This document shows positions 53,484 through 62,832 of a stretch of DNA of 64,000 nucleotides, piece by piece. Every line of letters begins with the position of its first letter. Positions within the stretch are counted from its first letter, which is position 1. Position numbers and translations under genes: made by a program. This DNA comes from Phocaeicola faecium (GTDB taxonomy: Bacteria; Bacteroidota; Bacteroidia; Bacteroidales; Bacteroidaceae), in the NCBI RefSeq assembly GCF_014837055.1, contig NZ_JACSPQ010000001.1:795035-859034 (forward strand). Direction: 5' to 3'. The notes under the pieces were generated by a model. That model had not been told where the DNA came from and did no database searches. It was given only the letters and a program-made list of their open reading frames with translations.

Positions 53484-54462
53484 AAACTTTTTGTATCATT
53501 TCTTCGTACTCGCTGCGCGCATCGCTCATAAAGGTGATGCCTCCGCCGCTCTTGAACACCATCGACCCGTCGGGACGCTGTTCGAGGAAGCGAATCAGCA
53601 CCGCGCTGTCGAGGTTCGTCCCGTCGAACCAGCCCATGATGCCGGTGTAGAATCCACGCTCGCAGGTCTCTGCCTCGCGGATGATTTCCACGGTTTTCCG
53701 CTTCGGCGCACCGGTTATCGAGCCGGCAGGAAGGAGACGGAAAAAGAGGTCGCCCAGCCGCTCGCGGTAATCGTCGGGGAGGCGTCCGCGTATCTCCGAA
53801 CTCATCTGGAGCAACGCGCCGCGGTGGGTCTGCAGGCGGTCTAAGTAGCGATAGCGGGTTACGGTTACTTCGGTAGCTATCCGGCTCAGGTCGTTGCGTA
53901 TCAGGTCGGTTATCGTGGCGTGTTCGGCAGACTCTTTCTCATCGTTCAGCAGGCGGGAGGCGGCATCGGGCAGCAAGGCATCGATGGTTCCCTTCATGGG
54001 ATGTGAATACACGAACCCGTCGGCGATGCGCACGAAGATTTCGGGCGAGAACACCGTGAAGCGGTCTTTCAGCCAGAGCTTGTAGCGGGCTTGGGTATGG
54101 CGGAACACGTCGAGCAGTGAAAGGTTTGTCGTTACGGGTGTGGCGCAGGTAAGATTGGTGAGGAACGAGTTGCCGGCGTAGATGTTCCGTCTCACCACAT
54201 CGAACGAGCGACGGTAGGCTTCAAACGGCTGCGGAAATGCTTCCCATAAGACGGAGTGACGCAACGGCAAGAGCGGTTCATCGGTATTCGAACGACCGGG
54301 GAAAACATACCGAAGCTCATCGGCGGGGATTTCTTCCAACGGTTCTACCAAGCAGTGCGCCTCATCGAAATCGATCAGGAAGAAGAACTCGCGGCGTTCG
54401 CTCCCCCAGCGGTTCATGCGCCGTATCGCCTCGGCGCGCGGACGGAACACGAGCTTACTCAT
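53467..54462 (-). CDS. pabB: aminodeoxychorismate synthase component I
   Basis: PabB aminates chorismate to 4-amino-4-deoxychorismate. The protein, about 331 aa from MSKLVFRPRAEAI, contains only the chorismate-binding domain. It has the conserved NPMPFMA-type region replaced by a shorter N-terminus, and typical GNSFLTNLTCATPV, SPEIFVRI, SHPMKGTIDA, LIRNDLSRIA, GSITGAPKRKTVEII and CERGFYTGIMGWFDG. The longer open frame to 54519 lies inside the preceding gene, so 54462 is used. No PabA amidotransferase is in the window. Start overlaps the end of the DUF454 gene. Confidence 0.9.
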   Translation of the reverse strand: MSKLVFRPRAEAIRRMNRWGSERREFFFLIDFDEAHCLVEPLEEIPADELRYVFPGRSNTDEPLLPLRHSVLWEAFPQPFEAYRRSFDVVRRNIYAGNSFLTNLTCATPVTTNLSLLDVFRHTQARYKLWLKDRFTVFSPEIFVRIADGFVYSHPMKGTIDALLPDAASRLLNDEKESAEHATITDLIRNDLSRIATEVTVTRYRYLDRLQTHRGALLQMSSEIRGRLPDDYRERLGDLFFRLLPAGSITGAPKRKTVEIIREAETCERGFYTGIMGWFDGTNLDSAVLIRFLEQRPDGSMVFKSGGGITFMSDARSEYEEMIQKVYVPIY

Positions 54463-54823
54463 GGCTGCGGCGGGTTTTAAACGAGGTGATATAGACGGTA
54501 ATGCCCGCAGCCACGGCAAGCATCAGCGCCTTGAGCCACCACGGGTGGAACAGCAGCAGGATGCAGTGGAGCGAGGTGAGCCAGAGCAGCGTGAGCGACA
54601 CGATTTTGGCACGCAGGGGGATGGCGCGGTCTTCACGGAAACTGCGGATGTACTCACCCAAGTATTTATGACGGAGCAGCCACGCATACGCCCTCGGCGA
54701 ACTGCGGAAGTAAAGGGCGGCGGTGAGGAGCAGAAAAGGCGTGGTGGGCAAGACAGGCAAGAAGATGCCCGCCACACCCAGCGCTAAAGAGAGTGTGCCT
54801 ACTGACAGATAAATGTATTTCAT
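54455..54823 (-). CDS. YbaN/DUF454 family membrane protein
   Basis: A 122-aa inner-membrane protein with the DUF454 signature GTLSLALGVAGIFLPVLPTTPFLLLTAALYFRSSPR, a cytosolic loop KYLGEYIRSFREDRAIPLRAKI, and two further helices. Function of the family is not established. Its stop overlaps the start region of pabB by eight bases, so these two and pabC form one tightly packed operon. This may be only an economical arrangement; no known link ties DUF454 to folate. Confidence 0.88.
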   Translation of the reverse strand: MKYIYLSVGTLSLALGVAGIFLPVLPTTPFLLLTAALYFRSSPRAYAWLLRHKYLGEYIRSFREDRAIPLRAKIVSLTLLWLTSLHCILLLFHPWWLKALMLAVAAGITVYITSFKTRRSHE

Positions 54824-54899
54824 GCCGGCAAAGATAGGCTGTTCTCACCACATTTTTCAAATTTCATTGCTTTTTATTTTCTACGCCGGTACACACACT

Positions 54900-56330
54900 T
54901 CATTTCACGCACCGGGTTTTCCACACGGCAAAAAGCAAGCCCGACAAAACGAATGCCACGGCTGCCGATACATAGCCCACGACGGGAGGCAACCCGAAAC
55001 TGTTGTCGGAGATGAGCAGGAAAGAAATGCAGACCGCTGTCATAAACATCGCCGGCAGGAGGGTAATCCAGTAATTCTTTTTCTTGCGCACTAAATAAAC
55101 CGTCAACGTCCAGAGCGTGAATACTGCCAAAGTCTGGTTTGCCCATCCGAAGTAATTCCATATCACGTTGAACCCGTCTTCATCGGCAATGTTATACCAC
55201 AGGAGTGCCAGCGTGACACCGAATACGGGGATGCAGATATAGATGCGCTTGCGGATGGTGTGTTGCTCCAGATGCAGGAACTCGGCTATGATGAGCCGGG
55301 CACTGCGCAGGGCGGTGTCTCCGCTGGTGATGGGGGCTGCCACTACGCCCAGTATCGCCAAAGCTCCGCCGAATACTCCCAACCATCCTTGAGATACGGT
55401 GGTAACCACTTCGGGGGCTTGGAGCGTGGCAGGTACGCCCAGCTCGCCGGCGGCACCTCCATAGAAGAAATACATAGACACGGTGGCCCATATCAATGCT
55501 ACCACGCCTTCGGTTATCATCGCACCGTAAAACAAGGGCCGCCCTTGACGTTCGCTCTTGATACAGCGTGCCATAAGCGGACTCTGGGTGGCATGGAAAC
55601 CGCTGATGGCTCCGCAGGCGATGGTGATGAACAGGCAGGGGAATATCGTACCCAAAGACGGATTCATGTTGGCAAGCCCGTCGATCAGTTCGGGCAGGGA
55701 GGGCCATCTGACGAAAAGCACGACCATCAATGCCACTGCCATAAACAGCATGGCTATGGCGAAAAGCGGATAGATGCGGCCGATGATTTTGTCGATAGGC
55801 AACATGGTGGCAAGGAAATAGTAAACAAAAATGATGAGGCACCAGATGTAGACCCACGTGAGCGAATCGCTGCACAGCTTGCCGAGAATGATTGCCGGGC
55901 TATACACGAACACGGCACCTACCATCAGCAGCAGGAAGACGGAGAATACCAGCATCACTTTCTTGGTGCGTCCGCCCAAGTAAGCGCCCACCAGTTCGGG
56001 CAACCCTGCCCCGCCGTGGCGCATGGAAAGCATACCGCTCAGGTAATCGTGGACGGCTCCGGCAAAGATACACCCGAAAACAATCCACAGGTAGGCAGAA
56101 GGACCGAACTTGGCACCCATAATCGCCCCGAAGATAGGGCCTGTGCCTGCAATGTTCAGAAACTGAATCATGAAAATTTTCCATCCGGGAAGCACCACGT
56201 AATCTACCCCGTCTGCCATGCTTACCGCCGGGGTGGGACGGTCGTCGGGAGCAAACACCCGCTCTACAATGCGCCCGTAAACAAGGTAGCCCACCACAAG
56301 GGCCACAAGGCTCAATACAAATGTTATCAT
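54900..56330 (-). CDS. cstA: carbon starvation protein CstA family transporter
   Basis: CstA-family proteins import peptides or pyruvate. The 476-aa membrane protein has about 14 helices and the family motifs DGVDYVVLPGWKIFMIQFLNIAGTGPIFGAIMGAKFGPSAYLWIVFGCIFAGAVHDYLSGM, then HATQSPLMARCIKSE and APITSGDTALRSARLI. It is shorter than E. coli CstA (about 700 aa), as is normal for the compact Bacteroidetes form. Monocistronic. Substrate not predictable from sequence. Confidence 0.92.
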   Translation of the reverse strand: MITFVLSLVALVVGYLVYGRIVERVFAPDDRPTPAVSMADGVDYVVLPGWKIFMIQFLNIAGTGPIFGAIMGAKFGPSAYLWIVFGCIFAGAVHDYLSGMLSMRHGGAGLPELVGAYLGGRTKKVMLVFSVFLLLMVGAVFVYSPAIILGKLCSDSLTWVYIWCLIIFVYYFLATMLPIDKIIGRIYPLFAIAMLFMAVALMVVLFVRWPSLPELIDGLANMNPSLGTIFPCLFITIACGAISGFHATQSPLMARCIKSERQGRPLFYGAMITEGVVALIWATVSMYFFYGGAAGELGVPATLQAPEVVTTVSQGWLGVFGGALAILGVVAAPITSGDTALRSARLIIAEFLHLEQHTIRKRIYICIPVFGVTLALLWYNIADEDGFNVIWNYFGWANQTLAVFTLWTLTVYLVRKKKNYWITLLPAMFMTAVCISFLLISDNSFGLPPVVGYVSAAVAFVLSGLLFAVWKTRCVK

Positions 56331-56586
56331 AGTTTTATCTGTTGTTAAATTGTTTCAGTCTGTAACAAACGGATGCAAAATTATGAATAATCTCTATAAA
56401 CCGGCTTGTGTTTCTACAAAAAAGTTTCCTCCGGTGTATTGGCGTGTGTGTATTTTCGTGCTTTTCCTGCGAGCAGAAGCGAACGGTCACGGTGGCTGAA
56501 TGGAAAAGGAATATATAAAGAAAAGCGGAAGAGTGAATAATGAATGACGGCGATGCCCTGTCTGCCATTCATTATTCACCCTTCAG

Positions 56587-56958
56587 TTACTGTTTTTTCA
56601 TCGTGCAGCGTTTGCGCGTCTTGCGGTCGCAGTAACGCTTGCACTGCGCACATATATCGTAGCCTAACATCGCCCCCAGTATGAAATCTTCTTCGGGCGT
56701 GAGCATGTTCAGCGGGCGGGTCACCATCAGACGGATGGCTTCGATGCACTCCGCCTTGCCGAAAAACAAGTTGATGCGCTCGCCGTCCACGGGCTGGATA
56801 ACGAAACGGATATGCTGGCTTTTCAGGCGGTTTACGGCAAAGTCTTCGTACTTCTTGTTGGTGGTGTAAAGCACCATCTGGCGCACGCCTTTCTTAAACT
56901 CGTAAACGTGGTTGAGGAACACTTTCAGTTCGGAAGGATGAATATCGGGGGTTATCAT
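56587..56958 (-). CDS. DUF2023 family protein
   Basis: A 123-aa cytosolic protein ([26 protein letters not shown]...[14 protein letters not shown]...[31 protein letters not shown]). The C-terminal [11 protein letters not shown]...RC cysteine cluster could bind a metal. DUF2023 genes are regularly found immediately behind a flavodoxin gene in Bacteroidetes, as here, which suggests a shared redox function. The biochemical role is unknown. Confidence 0.85.
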   Translation of the reverse strand: MITPDIHPSELKVFLNHVYEFKKGVRQMVLYTTNKKYEDFAVNRLKSQHIRFVIQPVDGERINLFFGKAECIEAIRLMVTRPLNMLTPEEDFILGAMLGYDICAQCKRYCDRKTRKRCTMKKQ

Positions 56959-57017
56959 AGGCTTTTTCGATTTATATATGTGTCAGTGAAACTTCGTTAG
57001 AAACAGAGAGAAAAGGG

Positions 57018-57524
57018 TTATGCCAAGTCAGCTTTCAGCAGGTCGGTCCATGCCGATACGCGCGCCTCGGTTTTGTCGCTTTCGTTCATTTCGTCGATAG
57101 CCAGCCCTACAAACTTTCCGTCTGTCACGGCGATAGACGAGCTGTACGTATATCCGGTGTCGGGCACAGCCCCCACGAAACGACATCCGCTGTCTTTCAG
57201 GTCTTCGTAGATAACCCCCATGCCGTCGCAGAAAGTATCGGAGTAAGATTCCGAGTCGCCGCAGCCGAACAGGGCAATCACTTTATCGGAGAGGTTCATC
57301 CCTTTCAACACCTTAACACCGTCGTACCAGTCGTCTTGCAGTTCGCCGTCGCCCCATGTCGAAGTACCCAGCACCAATGCTTCGTAACTCCCGGCAAGCT
57401 CGGCAGTCATCTTGCTCACATCGTGCACATCGGCAGCAGCCACACCTAATTTTTCAGCAATCATGCGTGCAACAGACTCGGTAGTGCCTGTTGTAGAACC
57501 ATAAAAAATACCAATTTTTTTCAT
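57018..57524 (-). CDS. fldA: flavodoxin
   Basis: A cytosolic long-chain flavodoxin, 168 aa: MKKIGIFYGSTTGTTESVARMIAEKL holds the FMN phosphate-binding loop, LVLGTSTWGDGELQDDWYDG and ALFGCGDSESYSDTFCDGMGVIYEDL the flavin loops, and GLAIDEMNESDKTEARVSAW the C-terminus. MKKIG at 57524 is the likely start; ATG 57533 is an alternative. It precedes DUF2023 by 59 bases. A low-potential carrier of this kind can replace ferredoxin under iron limitation, for example with the Rnf complex; that link is inference. Confidence 0.93.
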   Translation of the reverse strand: MKKIGIFYGSTTGTTESVARMIAEKLGVAAADVHDVSKMTAELAGSYEALVLGTSTWGDGELQDDWYDGVKVLKGMNLSDKVIALFGCGDSESYSDTFCDGMGVIYEDLKDSGCRFVGAVPDTGYTYSSSIAVTDGKFVGLAIDEMNESDKTEARVSAWTDLLKADLA

Positions 57525-57536
57525 TGTCTTCATTAT

Positions 57537-57932
57537 TAAAATTCGATACCGCAAAGTAACAGCATCGCAGGCAGTTATGAAATACCTAAAAATTGGGATT
57601 TTTCAGTTCGTATTACTTTTTGGGATTACATGCGCTAATATACAATATTTTAGTTTCCATTGTCTCAAAGCCTGCCTGATTTTTTTAATTGTAGAGGCGT
57701 ATCGCATACGCCCGAAAGCATCCACATGGATAATCTGCGTATTCAGGGCGTATGCGATACGCCCCTACACGGACTAATGGAAGATGTTCATTTTATCTAA
57801 CCTACGGGACATGCGGTGTTCAAAAAACCACCGTTTTCATTCATCTTCTTTCAAATCGAACATTTTTCCCGAATATCTGAAAACGGAAGATTGGTTTTTT
57901 CTTCCGTTCTTTGCAACAGAAATGTAACAGCC
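57537..57932. other. intergenic stretch: REP-like pair and alternative hairpins
   Basis: This gap contains family A copy 3 (57691-57768) and then two mutually exclusive stems ahead of the metallophosphoesterase gene. In stem 1, AAAAACCA plus CCGTTTTC (57824-57839) pair with GAAAACGG (57880-57887) and TGGTTTTT (57893-57900). In stem 2, AACGGAAG (57883-57890) pairs with CTTCCGTT (57901-57908). They share bases, so only one can form. No clear TAnnTTTG box was found. Confidence 0.55.
57691..57768. repeat. family A REP/BIME-like inverted pair, copy 3
   Basis: Arms at 57691-57713 (GTAG then AGGCGTATCGCATACGCCC, one G changed to A) and 57746-57768 (inverted), separated by 32 nt. It lies between the divergent flavodoxin and metallophosphoesterase genes. 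Confidence 0.87.
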
Positions 57933-58745
57933 ATGACACAGAAAAACCAAATTTCAACTTTTTTGCTCACGGTGTGCCTGCTGTTGGCGGGGTGTGACAT
58001 GATAGAGTATCATCCGTATGACTTGGACATCGACGGGGAGACGGGTATCAACGAGAAGAACATCGCGATTATCGAGGAAACGGGTAAAGGAAGAAAGGAA
58101 TTTGCCTTTGCCGTTATCAGCGATACGCAACGGTGGTACGATGAAACGGAGGATGCGGTGGAGGCTATCAACCGGCGCACGGACGTGGACTTTGTGGTGC
58201 ATACGGGAGACCTGTCGGACTTCGGAGCGAAGCTGGAATTTGAGAAACAACGCGACATACTGAACCGCCTGAACGTGCCTTACGTGTGTTTGCTGGGGAA
58301 TCACGACTGCCTTGCCACGGGGAAAGAGGTGTTCAACATCATTTTCGGGGAAGAGGATTTTGCGTTTACGTATGGCAATACGCGCTTCATCTGCCTGAAC
58401 ACCAATGCACTGGAGTTTGACTACACCGATGCCGTCCCCGACTTCACTTTCCTGTCAAACGAGCTTGCATCGCTCACGCCGGAGGTGGAGAAGACAGTGG
58501 TGGCGATGCACGCCGCTCCTTACTCGGAGCAGTTTAACAACAACGTGGCTCCCATTTTCCACTATATCATCGACCAATTCCCGAAACTGCAATTCTGTAT
58601 CCACGGACACGGGCATAACATTACGGTGAACGATTTTTTCGACGACGGTACGCTGTATTACCAGTGTCCGTGTGCAAAAAAGCGGGCGTATCTTTATTTT
58701 ACCATCAACGAAAACGATTATACCTATGAAGTGGTTTATTACTAA
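57933..58745 (+). CDS. metallophosphoesterase lipoprotein
   Basis: A calcineurin-like phosphoesterase. From MTQKNQIS (57933) the protein has a lipoprotein signal (LLTVCLLLAGC, Cys21), then VISDTQRWYDET, HTGDLSDFG, LGNHDCLATG, MHAAPY and HGHGHNI, the complete two-metal site. At 270 aa it is a single-domain enzyme anchored in the envelope. Substrate unknown. The last 20 bases overlap the start of the next gene in another frame, so the pair is coupled. The leader contains alternative hairpins. Confidence 0.88.
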   Translation: MTQKNQISTFLLTVCLLLAGCDMIEYHPYDLDIDGETGINEKNIAIIEETGKGRKEFAFAVISDTQRWYDETEDAVEAINRRTDVDFVVHTGDLSDFGAKLEFEKQRDILNRLNVPYVCLLGNHDCLATGKEVFNIIFGEEDFAFTYGNTRFICLNTNALEFDYTDAVPDFTFLSNELASLTPEVEKTVVAMHAAPYSEQFNNNVAPIFHYIIDQFPKLQFCIHGHGHNITVNDFFDDGTLYYQCPCAKKRAYLYFTINENDYTYEVVYY

Positions 58746-59370
58746 CTTGTTGTTATGCGTCGTCTTGGTGTCTGCCCGGGCAGCTTCGTCCGACTCGCTT
58801 GCCGCCCCACGGAAATGGGACAAGCGCGTACACCTGAAATATAAAGGCTGGGAACGGCTGAAGCCTACTCACGCCAAATGGCAGTACGCCGGAGGCATGG
58901 GCGTATCGAGCGTAGGAGTGGGATGGGACTACGGGAAACGCCGCCAGTGGGAAACAGACTTCCTCATCGGCTACCTGCCCAAGAAATATGCCAGCAAGTT
59001 CCGGCTGACGTTTACGGTGAAGCAGAATTACATCCCGTGGAGCATCACGTTTGCCGACCGCTGGGTGGCGGAGCCTTTCTACTGCGGGCTTTACATAACC
59101 ACCATCGCGGGAGAGGAGTTTTGGGAGAAAGAGCCGGGACGATACCCTAACTCGTATTACAACTTCAGTACGAAGATTCGCCCGTATATCTTCGTGGGAC
59201 AGCGCTTCGGGGTAGATGTTCCCCACTCGCTGCTGCGCAACGTATCGTTTTATTACGAAATAAGTACCTGCGAGCTTTACCTCGTCAGCAAAGCTACAAA
59301 CAAGAGCCTGAGCATGAAAGACATCCTCCGCATCTCGTTCGGGGCGAAGGTGTATTTGTTCAGAGACTGA
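58726..59370 (+). CDS. putative outer-membrane beta-barrel protein
   Basis: The 214-aa product has a signal peptide (FITNLLLCVVLVSARAAS) and is rich in amphipathic strands with Tyr/Trp/Phe (WQYAGGMGVSSVGVGWDYG, FLIGYLPKKY, FRLTFTVKQNYIPWSITF, YYNFSTKIRPYIFVGQRFG), ending ISFGAKVYLFRD. This suggests a small barrel or periplasmic lipocalin-like fold. No family recognised. Its start lies inside the metallophosphoesterase 3' end, so both are made from one mRNA and may share an envelope task. Confidence 0.65.
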   Translation: MKWFITNLLLCVVLVSARAASSDSLAAPRKWDKRVHLKYKGWERLKPTHAKWQYAGGMGVSSVGVGWDYGKRRQWETDFLIGYLPKKYASKFRLTFTVKQNYIPWSITFADRWVAEPFYCGLYITTIAGEEFWEKEPGRYPNSYYNFSTKIRPYIFVGQRFGVDVPHSLLRNVSFYYEISTCELYLVSKATNKSLSMKDILRISFGAKVYLFRD

Positions 59371-59383
59371 AACAAAAAACACA

Positions 59384-59421
59384 AAAGGATGCCCACGGTA
59401 TGTATGTGTGGTGCATCCTTT
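59384..59421. terminator. bidirectional hairpin terminator
   Basis: AAAGGATGC (59384-59392) pairs with GCATCCTTT (59413-59421), with an inner CCAC/GTGG pairing. It lies between two convergent genes (stops at 59370 and 59434). The flanking sequences are A-rich and T-containing but not perfect T runs. Confidence 0.55.
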
Positions 59422-59433
59422 CGTGTTTCGTAG

Positions 59434-62400
59434 TTATTCCGCTTCCCTCGCCTTAGCAGACATACGTCCGCCGCTCCGGTTCATCACCTGCTCAAAATCG
59501 CGGACGATATTCCTACCCATGTTCACGCGCGTACTGTCTACCTTTCGGATGGCAACAGGCGTTACAGCGTCTTTATATTTTGCCTTGCCGAGTCGGAACT
59601 TCATGTCGTCCAGATTACCGGAAATGTTCAGCCCCAACTTGAACGGCACGGGCGACTTGAGGATGGAGATGTGATAATCGAAATTCATATCCAGCCCCTG
59701 CGTTCCTCCCACGGCAGCTTTGTAGCGGTCTATCTGAACCACGAACGGGTAGATGGTAACGTCGCCGTCGTCTACGGTAAGGTTGACCGAAATACTGTCG
59801 AACACGTTCCGCTCTTTGTTCTTAAACAGGAGTTTCTTGGATATTTCGGCAAAGGTCTCTCCGTCCATCAGCACCAGACTGTCTCCTTTGATGTGAACCG
59901 CCGCGCGCAGCGAAGGTATCTTGATGTTGAGTGCCGAGTCGAGTACCGTTTCGGCAGCCGCCTCAAAGTCGACCGTTCCTTTAAACGAACGAAGCATCGG
60001 GACGATGGTGTCGAGCGACGGGGCAAACTCTACCAGCCTGCCGATGTTGATGCGCTTCAGGCGGAAATCGAAGCCGGCATATCCCCTCGCCTTGCGTTTG
60101 GCGCGATACACTAACGTGGCACGCATGTCGGCATCCAGTCCGCGCATACTGAGGTTTTTCAGGTGAACCGCCTGATTACGCACGTCTACCGCCCCGTTTA
60201 CGTTCTCGAACACCATCTTTCCGTAAGTAACCCGCTTCAGGTTGGTCTGCAACTCAAAGTCGATGTTCTTGGGGATGACAAACAGTTCCATCGGGGCATC
60301 GCTGCTCGCCGTATCCACTTCTGCCTGCAAGGTATCCTGCGGGAAATTCAGCGAATTGATAAGCTGGTTACAGTCTAAGTTGCGCGATGAGATTTCAAGA
60401 TTGGCACGCAACATCCGATGGTGTTTCATGGCTCCGTACAAATCATGTACCGCTCCTGACGCCGTCAGGTTCGAACGCCCGATGCGCATACTTGCATTCC
60501 GCAGCGTAATCGCCCGGTTGCCCACCGTGACCGAAGTTTTCCGCATCCGTATGGGCAAGGCGAACTGCGGCGTACGAACGGTAAGGCGGTTGAAGCCGAT
60601 GATGCCTTTCGGAATCCACAGCGAATCGCGCACCTTGTCGGCTGTCACGGCAAAGCCTCCTTCGTCCATTCCCATCTTCATGTCGCCCAATCGGCAGAAC
60701 AACGTATCGGTTTTCAGCGACAAGTCGACCTGAGGCTTTTCGGGATTCTTCCGCTGAGGCTGCAAGCGCACGGTAGCGTTTGCCTTCTGGCAATACACGC
60801 CTAACGAATCGCCCAGCGCCCCCTTCAGCCGGTTGACCTCCAATTTACATTCTACGCTCACAATCCGCGTGGTGTCTTGCGGGTTGGTAGACTTGACGGT
60901 GGCTTTCAGATGAGCCACGTCCGACGACAAGCGGGGCGCACGTACCTTGATGGTGCTGACGTCCAGTTTTGCCGCCAAGAAATCGTTTCCGACAAACGCC
61001 AGCGAAGCATCCCCCAGAAACTCGAAATGCTTCGTGGAGTCGCGCAGCGCAAGCCCCTGCATGTTCAGTTTGCCGCCCGCACGGATACGCCCCAAGTCTT
61101 GTTTCTTGAGCGACGACAGCCGGCAGTGCAGCCGCAGGTCGGCATCCAGCTTACCTTCGATGGAGACCCCCTTCTGGAGCGGGAAGGTCTGGGCAAGCGC
61201 CGTAAGGTCAACCTTCGACTGGGTATTGAAAGTAATGTCCGGGTCGCCCAGCAAATCTTGAATCTTCGCATCAGCCAAGATTTCGGTATGCGCACCCCGG
61301 AAACGGAAAATCTTCAAATCGGCATACGAAGGAGTGTGCCGCATCAGGTCGACGTAGGCATAAAAGTCAGCCTCGAAATTGTCAATCCCGTAAGGCATCC
61401 GGTCGTATTTCGCCGACGCATCCTTTATCGTTACCTTGAGCGTAGACACGGGCATTTGATTTTTACCGTATAACCCCTTCAGCGTTCCCTCCACCGTTAC
61501 GTTTCCCTGCGCCTTCACTTTTTCTTTCTTCAGCACGCTTTCAGGAATTATATGAAGCACCGTTTCGAGCGAGGGTGCATGTAGCCCGTATGTGAGGTCG
61601 GTTTCGAGGACACGGCGCAACGTATCGCGGCGTAGCGTCCCCTTCACGTCGAGTTCGACACCGTTTACCGCCAGCCGTGCATTCCGCAGCGTAAGCGTCC
61701 GTGTGGCGCGGTTCAGGTCGACATCGGTTTCCACCTCCGTGGCAATCTTGTTAGCCAGCAACTGCCCGTCTTGCCAGAAGAGAATATTTTCGTTGTCGAA
61801 TTTCAGGTTCATCATCGAGTGCCCTTTTTTCAGCGACGCTCTCAGGTTCAGATTCGCATTCTTCAGGTCGGCATATACGCGCGTCTCACGGTCGTCGAAC
61901 GTAACGTTCGCCCGCTTCAGCCTTACACGGTTGATGTTGATTTCGCTTATCATCATCGCCGTGTCCTGCTTCACGGTGTCCTCCACCGCCGCGGCAGTGG
62001 TGTCGGTCAGCGCGATGTCCCAGTTAGCCACCCCGTCTTTCCCCTTATACGCATATACAGAGGCATCTTCCAGTCCTACATAATATAAGTTTATCTTTTT
62101 CTCTTTCAGATAATCGATGGGGTTGATCACCACCACACATTTCTTAAACGAGACGAGCGAATCGGTTTTCTGCCACAGCGTGTCGCGCACGGCCTTCGAA
62201 ACCAGCGACCCGTCCGTGAGCTTCAGCCCGAAGCGCGGAAACGAAGAAAAGAAAGTCAGCTCCACGCTCCGCATGTCTAATTTTGCGTTCAGCGAACGGT
62301 TCGCCACCTGCAACACCACGGGCGTAAGTTTTTCGGAAGTAAATACAAAATTGATGGCGACCGCAATAACAGCCAGTATCACAACAATGAGCGAGACAAG

Positions 62401-62439
62401 CGTTATTGAGGTCGCCTTGATTACTTTACGCACTTTCAT
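59434..62439 (-). CDS. AsmA-family envelope protein
   Basis: A 1001-aa protein with one N-terminal membrane helix (ITLVSLIVVILAVIAVAINFVF) and a very long beta-rich periplasmic part, characteristic of the AsmA/TamB-like family. The N-terminal AsmA domain is visible (LTPVVLQVANRSLNAKLDMRSVELTFFSSFPRFGLKLTDGSL), and the C-terminal repeat area carries DFRLKRINIGRLVEFAP and GLNISGNLDDMKFRLGKAKY. Family members bridge inner and outer membrane and are thought to help phospholipid transport or outer-membrane biogenesis. The DUF2582 gene lies 5 bases upstream, so they are co-transcribed. Confidence 0.9.
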   Translation of the reverse strand: MKVRKVIKATSITLVSLIVVILAVIAVAINFVFTSEKLTPVVLQVANRSLNAKLDMRSVELTFFSSFPRFGLKLTDGSLVSKAVRDTLWQKTDSLVSFKKCVVVINPIDYLKEKKINLYYVGLEDASVYAYKGKDGVANWDIALTDTTAAAVEDTVKQDTAMMISEININRVRLKRANVTFDDRETRVYADLKNANLNLRASLKKGHSMMNLKFDNENILFWQDGQLLANKIATEVETDVDLNRATRTLTLRNARLAVNGVELDVKGTLRRDTLRRVLETDLTYGLHAPSLETVLHIIPESVLKKEKVKAQGNVTVEGTLKGLYGKNQMPVSTLKVTIKDASAKYDRMPYGIDNFEADFYAYVDLMRHTPSYADLKIFRFRGAHTEILADAKIQDLLGDPDITFNTQSKVDLTALAQTFPLQKGVSIEGKLDADLRLHCRLSSLKKQDLGRIRAGGKLNMQGLALRDSTKHFEFLGDASLAFVGNDFLAAKLDVSTIKVRAPRLSSDVAHLKATVKSTNPQDTTRIVSVECKLEVNRLKGALGDSLGVYCQKANATVRLQPQRKNPEKPQVDLSLKTDTLFCRLGDMKMGMDEGGFAVTADKVRDSLWIPKGIIGFNRLTVRTPQFALPIRMRKTSVTVGNRAITLRNASMRIGRSNLTASGAVHDLYGAMKHHRMLRANLEISSRNLDCNQLINSLNFPQDTLQAEVDTASSDAPMELFVIPKNIDFELQTNLKRVTYGKMVFENVNGAVDVRNQAVHLKNLSMRGLDADMRATLVYRAKRKARGYAGFDFRLKRINIGRLVEFAPSLDTIVPMLRSFKGTVDFEAAAETVLDSALNIKIPSLRAAVHIKGDSLVLMDGETFAEISKKLLFKNKERNVFDSISVNLTVDDGDVTIYPFVVQIDRYKAAVGGTQGLDMNFDYHISILKSPVPFKLGLNISGNLDDMKFRLGKAKYKDAVTPVAIRKVDSTRVNMGRNIVRDFEQVMNRSGGRMSAKAREAE

Positions 62440-62444
62440 TTTCT

Positions 62445-62672
62445 CTATCCGATATAGTAACTCAATTCAAGATACAAACACCCTTTATGGTTCTCTTCAT
62501 TTTCGCTGAATTGAATTTTTCCTTCGCGTGCCAGCCACCCGATGGCTGCGTTTAATTCCCTGTCTCTAAGCCCTGAAGCCTCTTTTAACTCTTTATACTC
62601 CCATCGGCGATTATCGCCATGCAATATGCGCCAGACGATACCGGCGCATTCACCAATCGTTTGTACATTCAT
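62445..62672 (-). CDS. winged-helix DUF2582 protein
   Basis: A 75-aa protein from MNVQTIGECAGIVWRIL to LELSYYIG. It matches the small winged-helix DUF2582 family of Bacteroidetes (LHGDNRRWEYKELKEASGLRDRELNAAIGWLAREGKIQF). An upstream in-frame ATG adds ten residues of lesser fit. It probably binds DNA. The stop is 5 bases before the AsmA start, so it heads this operon, which is not a typical place for a regulator of an envelope gene. Confidence 0.87.
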   Translation of the reverse strand: MNVQTIGECAGIVWRILHGDNRRWEYKELKEASGLRDRELNAAIGWLAREGKIQFSENEENHKGCLYLELSYYIG

Positions 62673-62832
62673 AGTTGTAAGTTTTTTAGATTTGCCTCCC
62701 AAATATCATAATTTTTGTCGAATCATCCAAATTTTCATACTTTTTTATTATGCTGCTTCAAAGTTTCTTCCTATATTTATACGTCGTTTTTAAGATTTTA
62801 TTTCGATTGTTTAATCTTTAAATTATTAGCGT

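Noticed and set aside
55260..56348. A 362-codon open frame on the plus strand
   Set aside because: It is antisense to the CstA-family gene, His/Gln/Glu-rich without any domain, and lacks promoter or start context.
57816..57932. N-terminal extension of the metallophosphoesterase from an ATG-like start at 57816
   Set aside because: It would bury the lipoprotein signal at residue 40 or later. The start at 57933 places LLAGC correctly.
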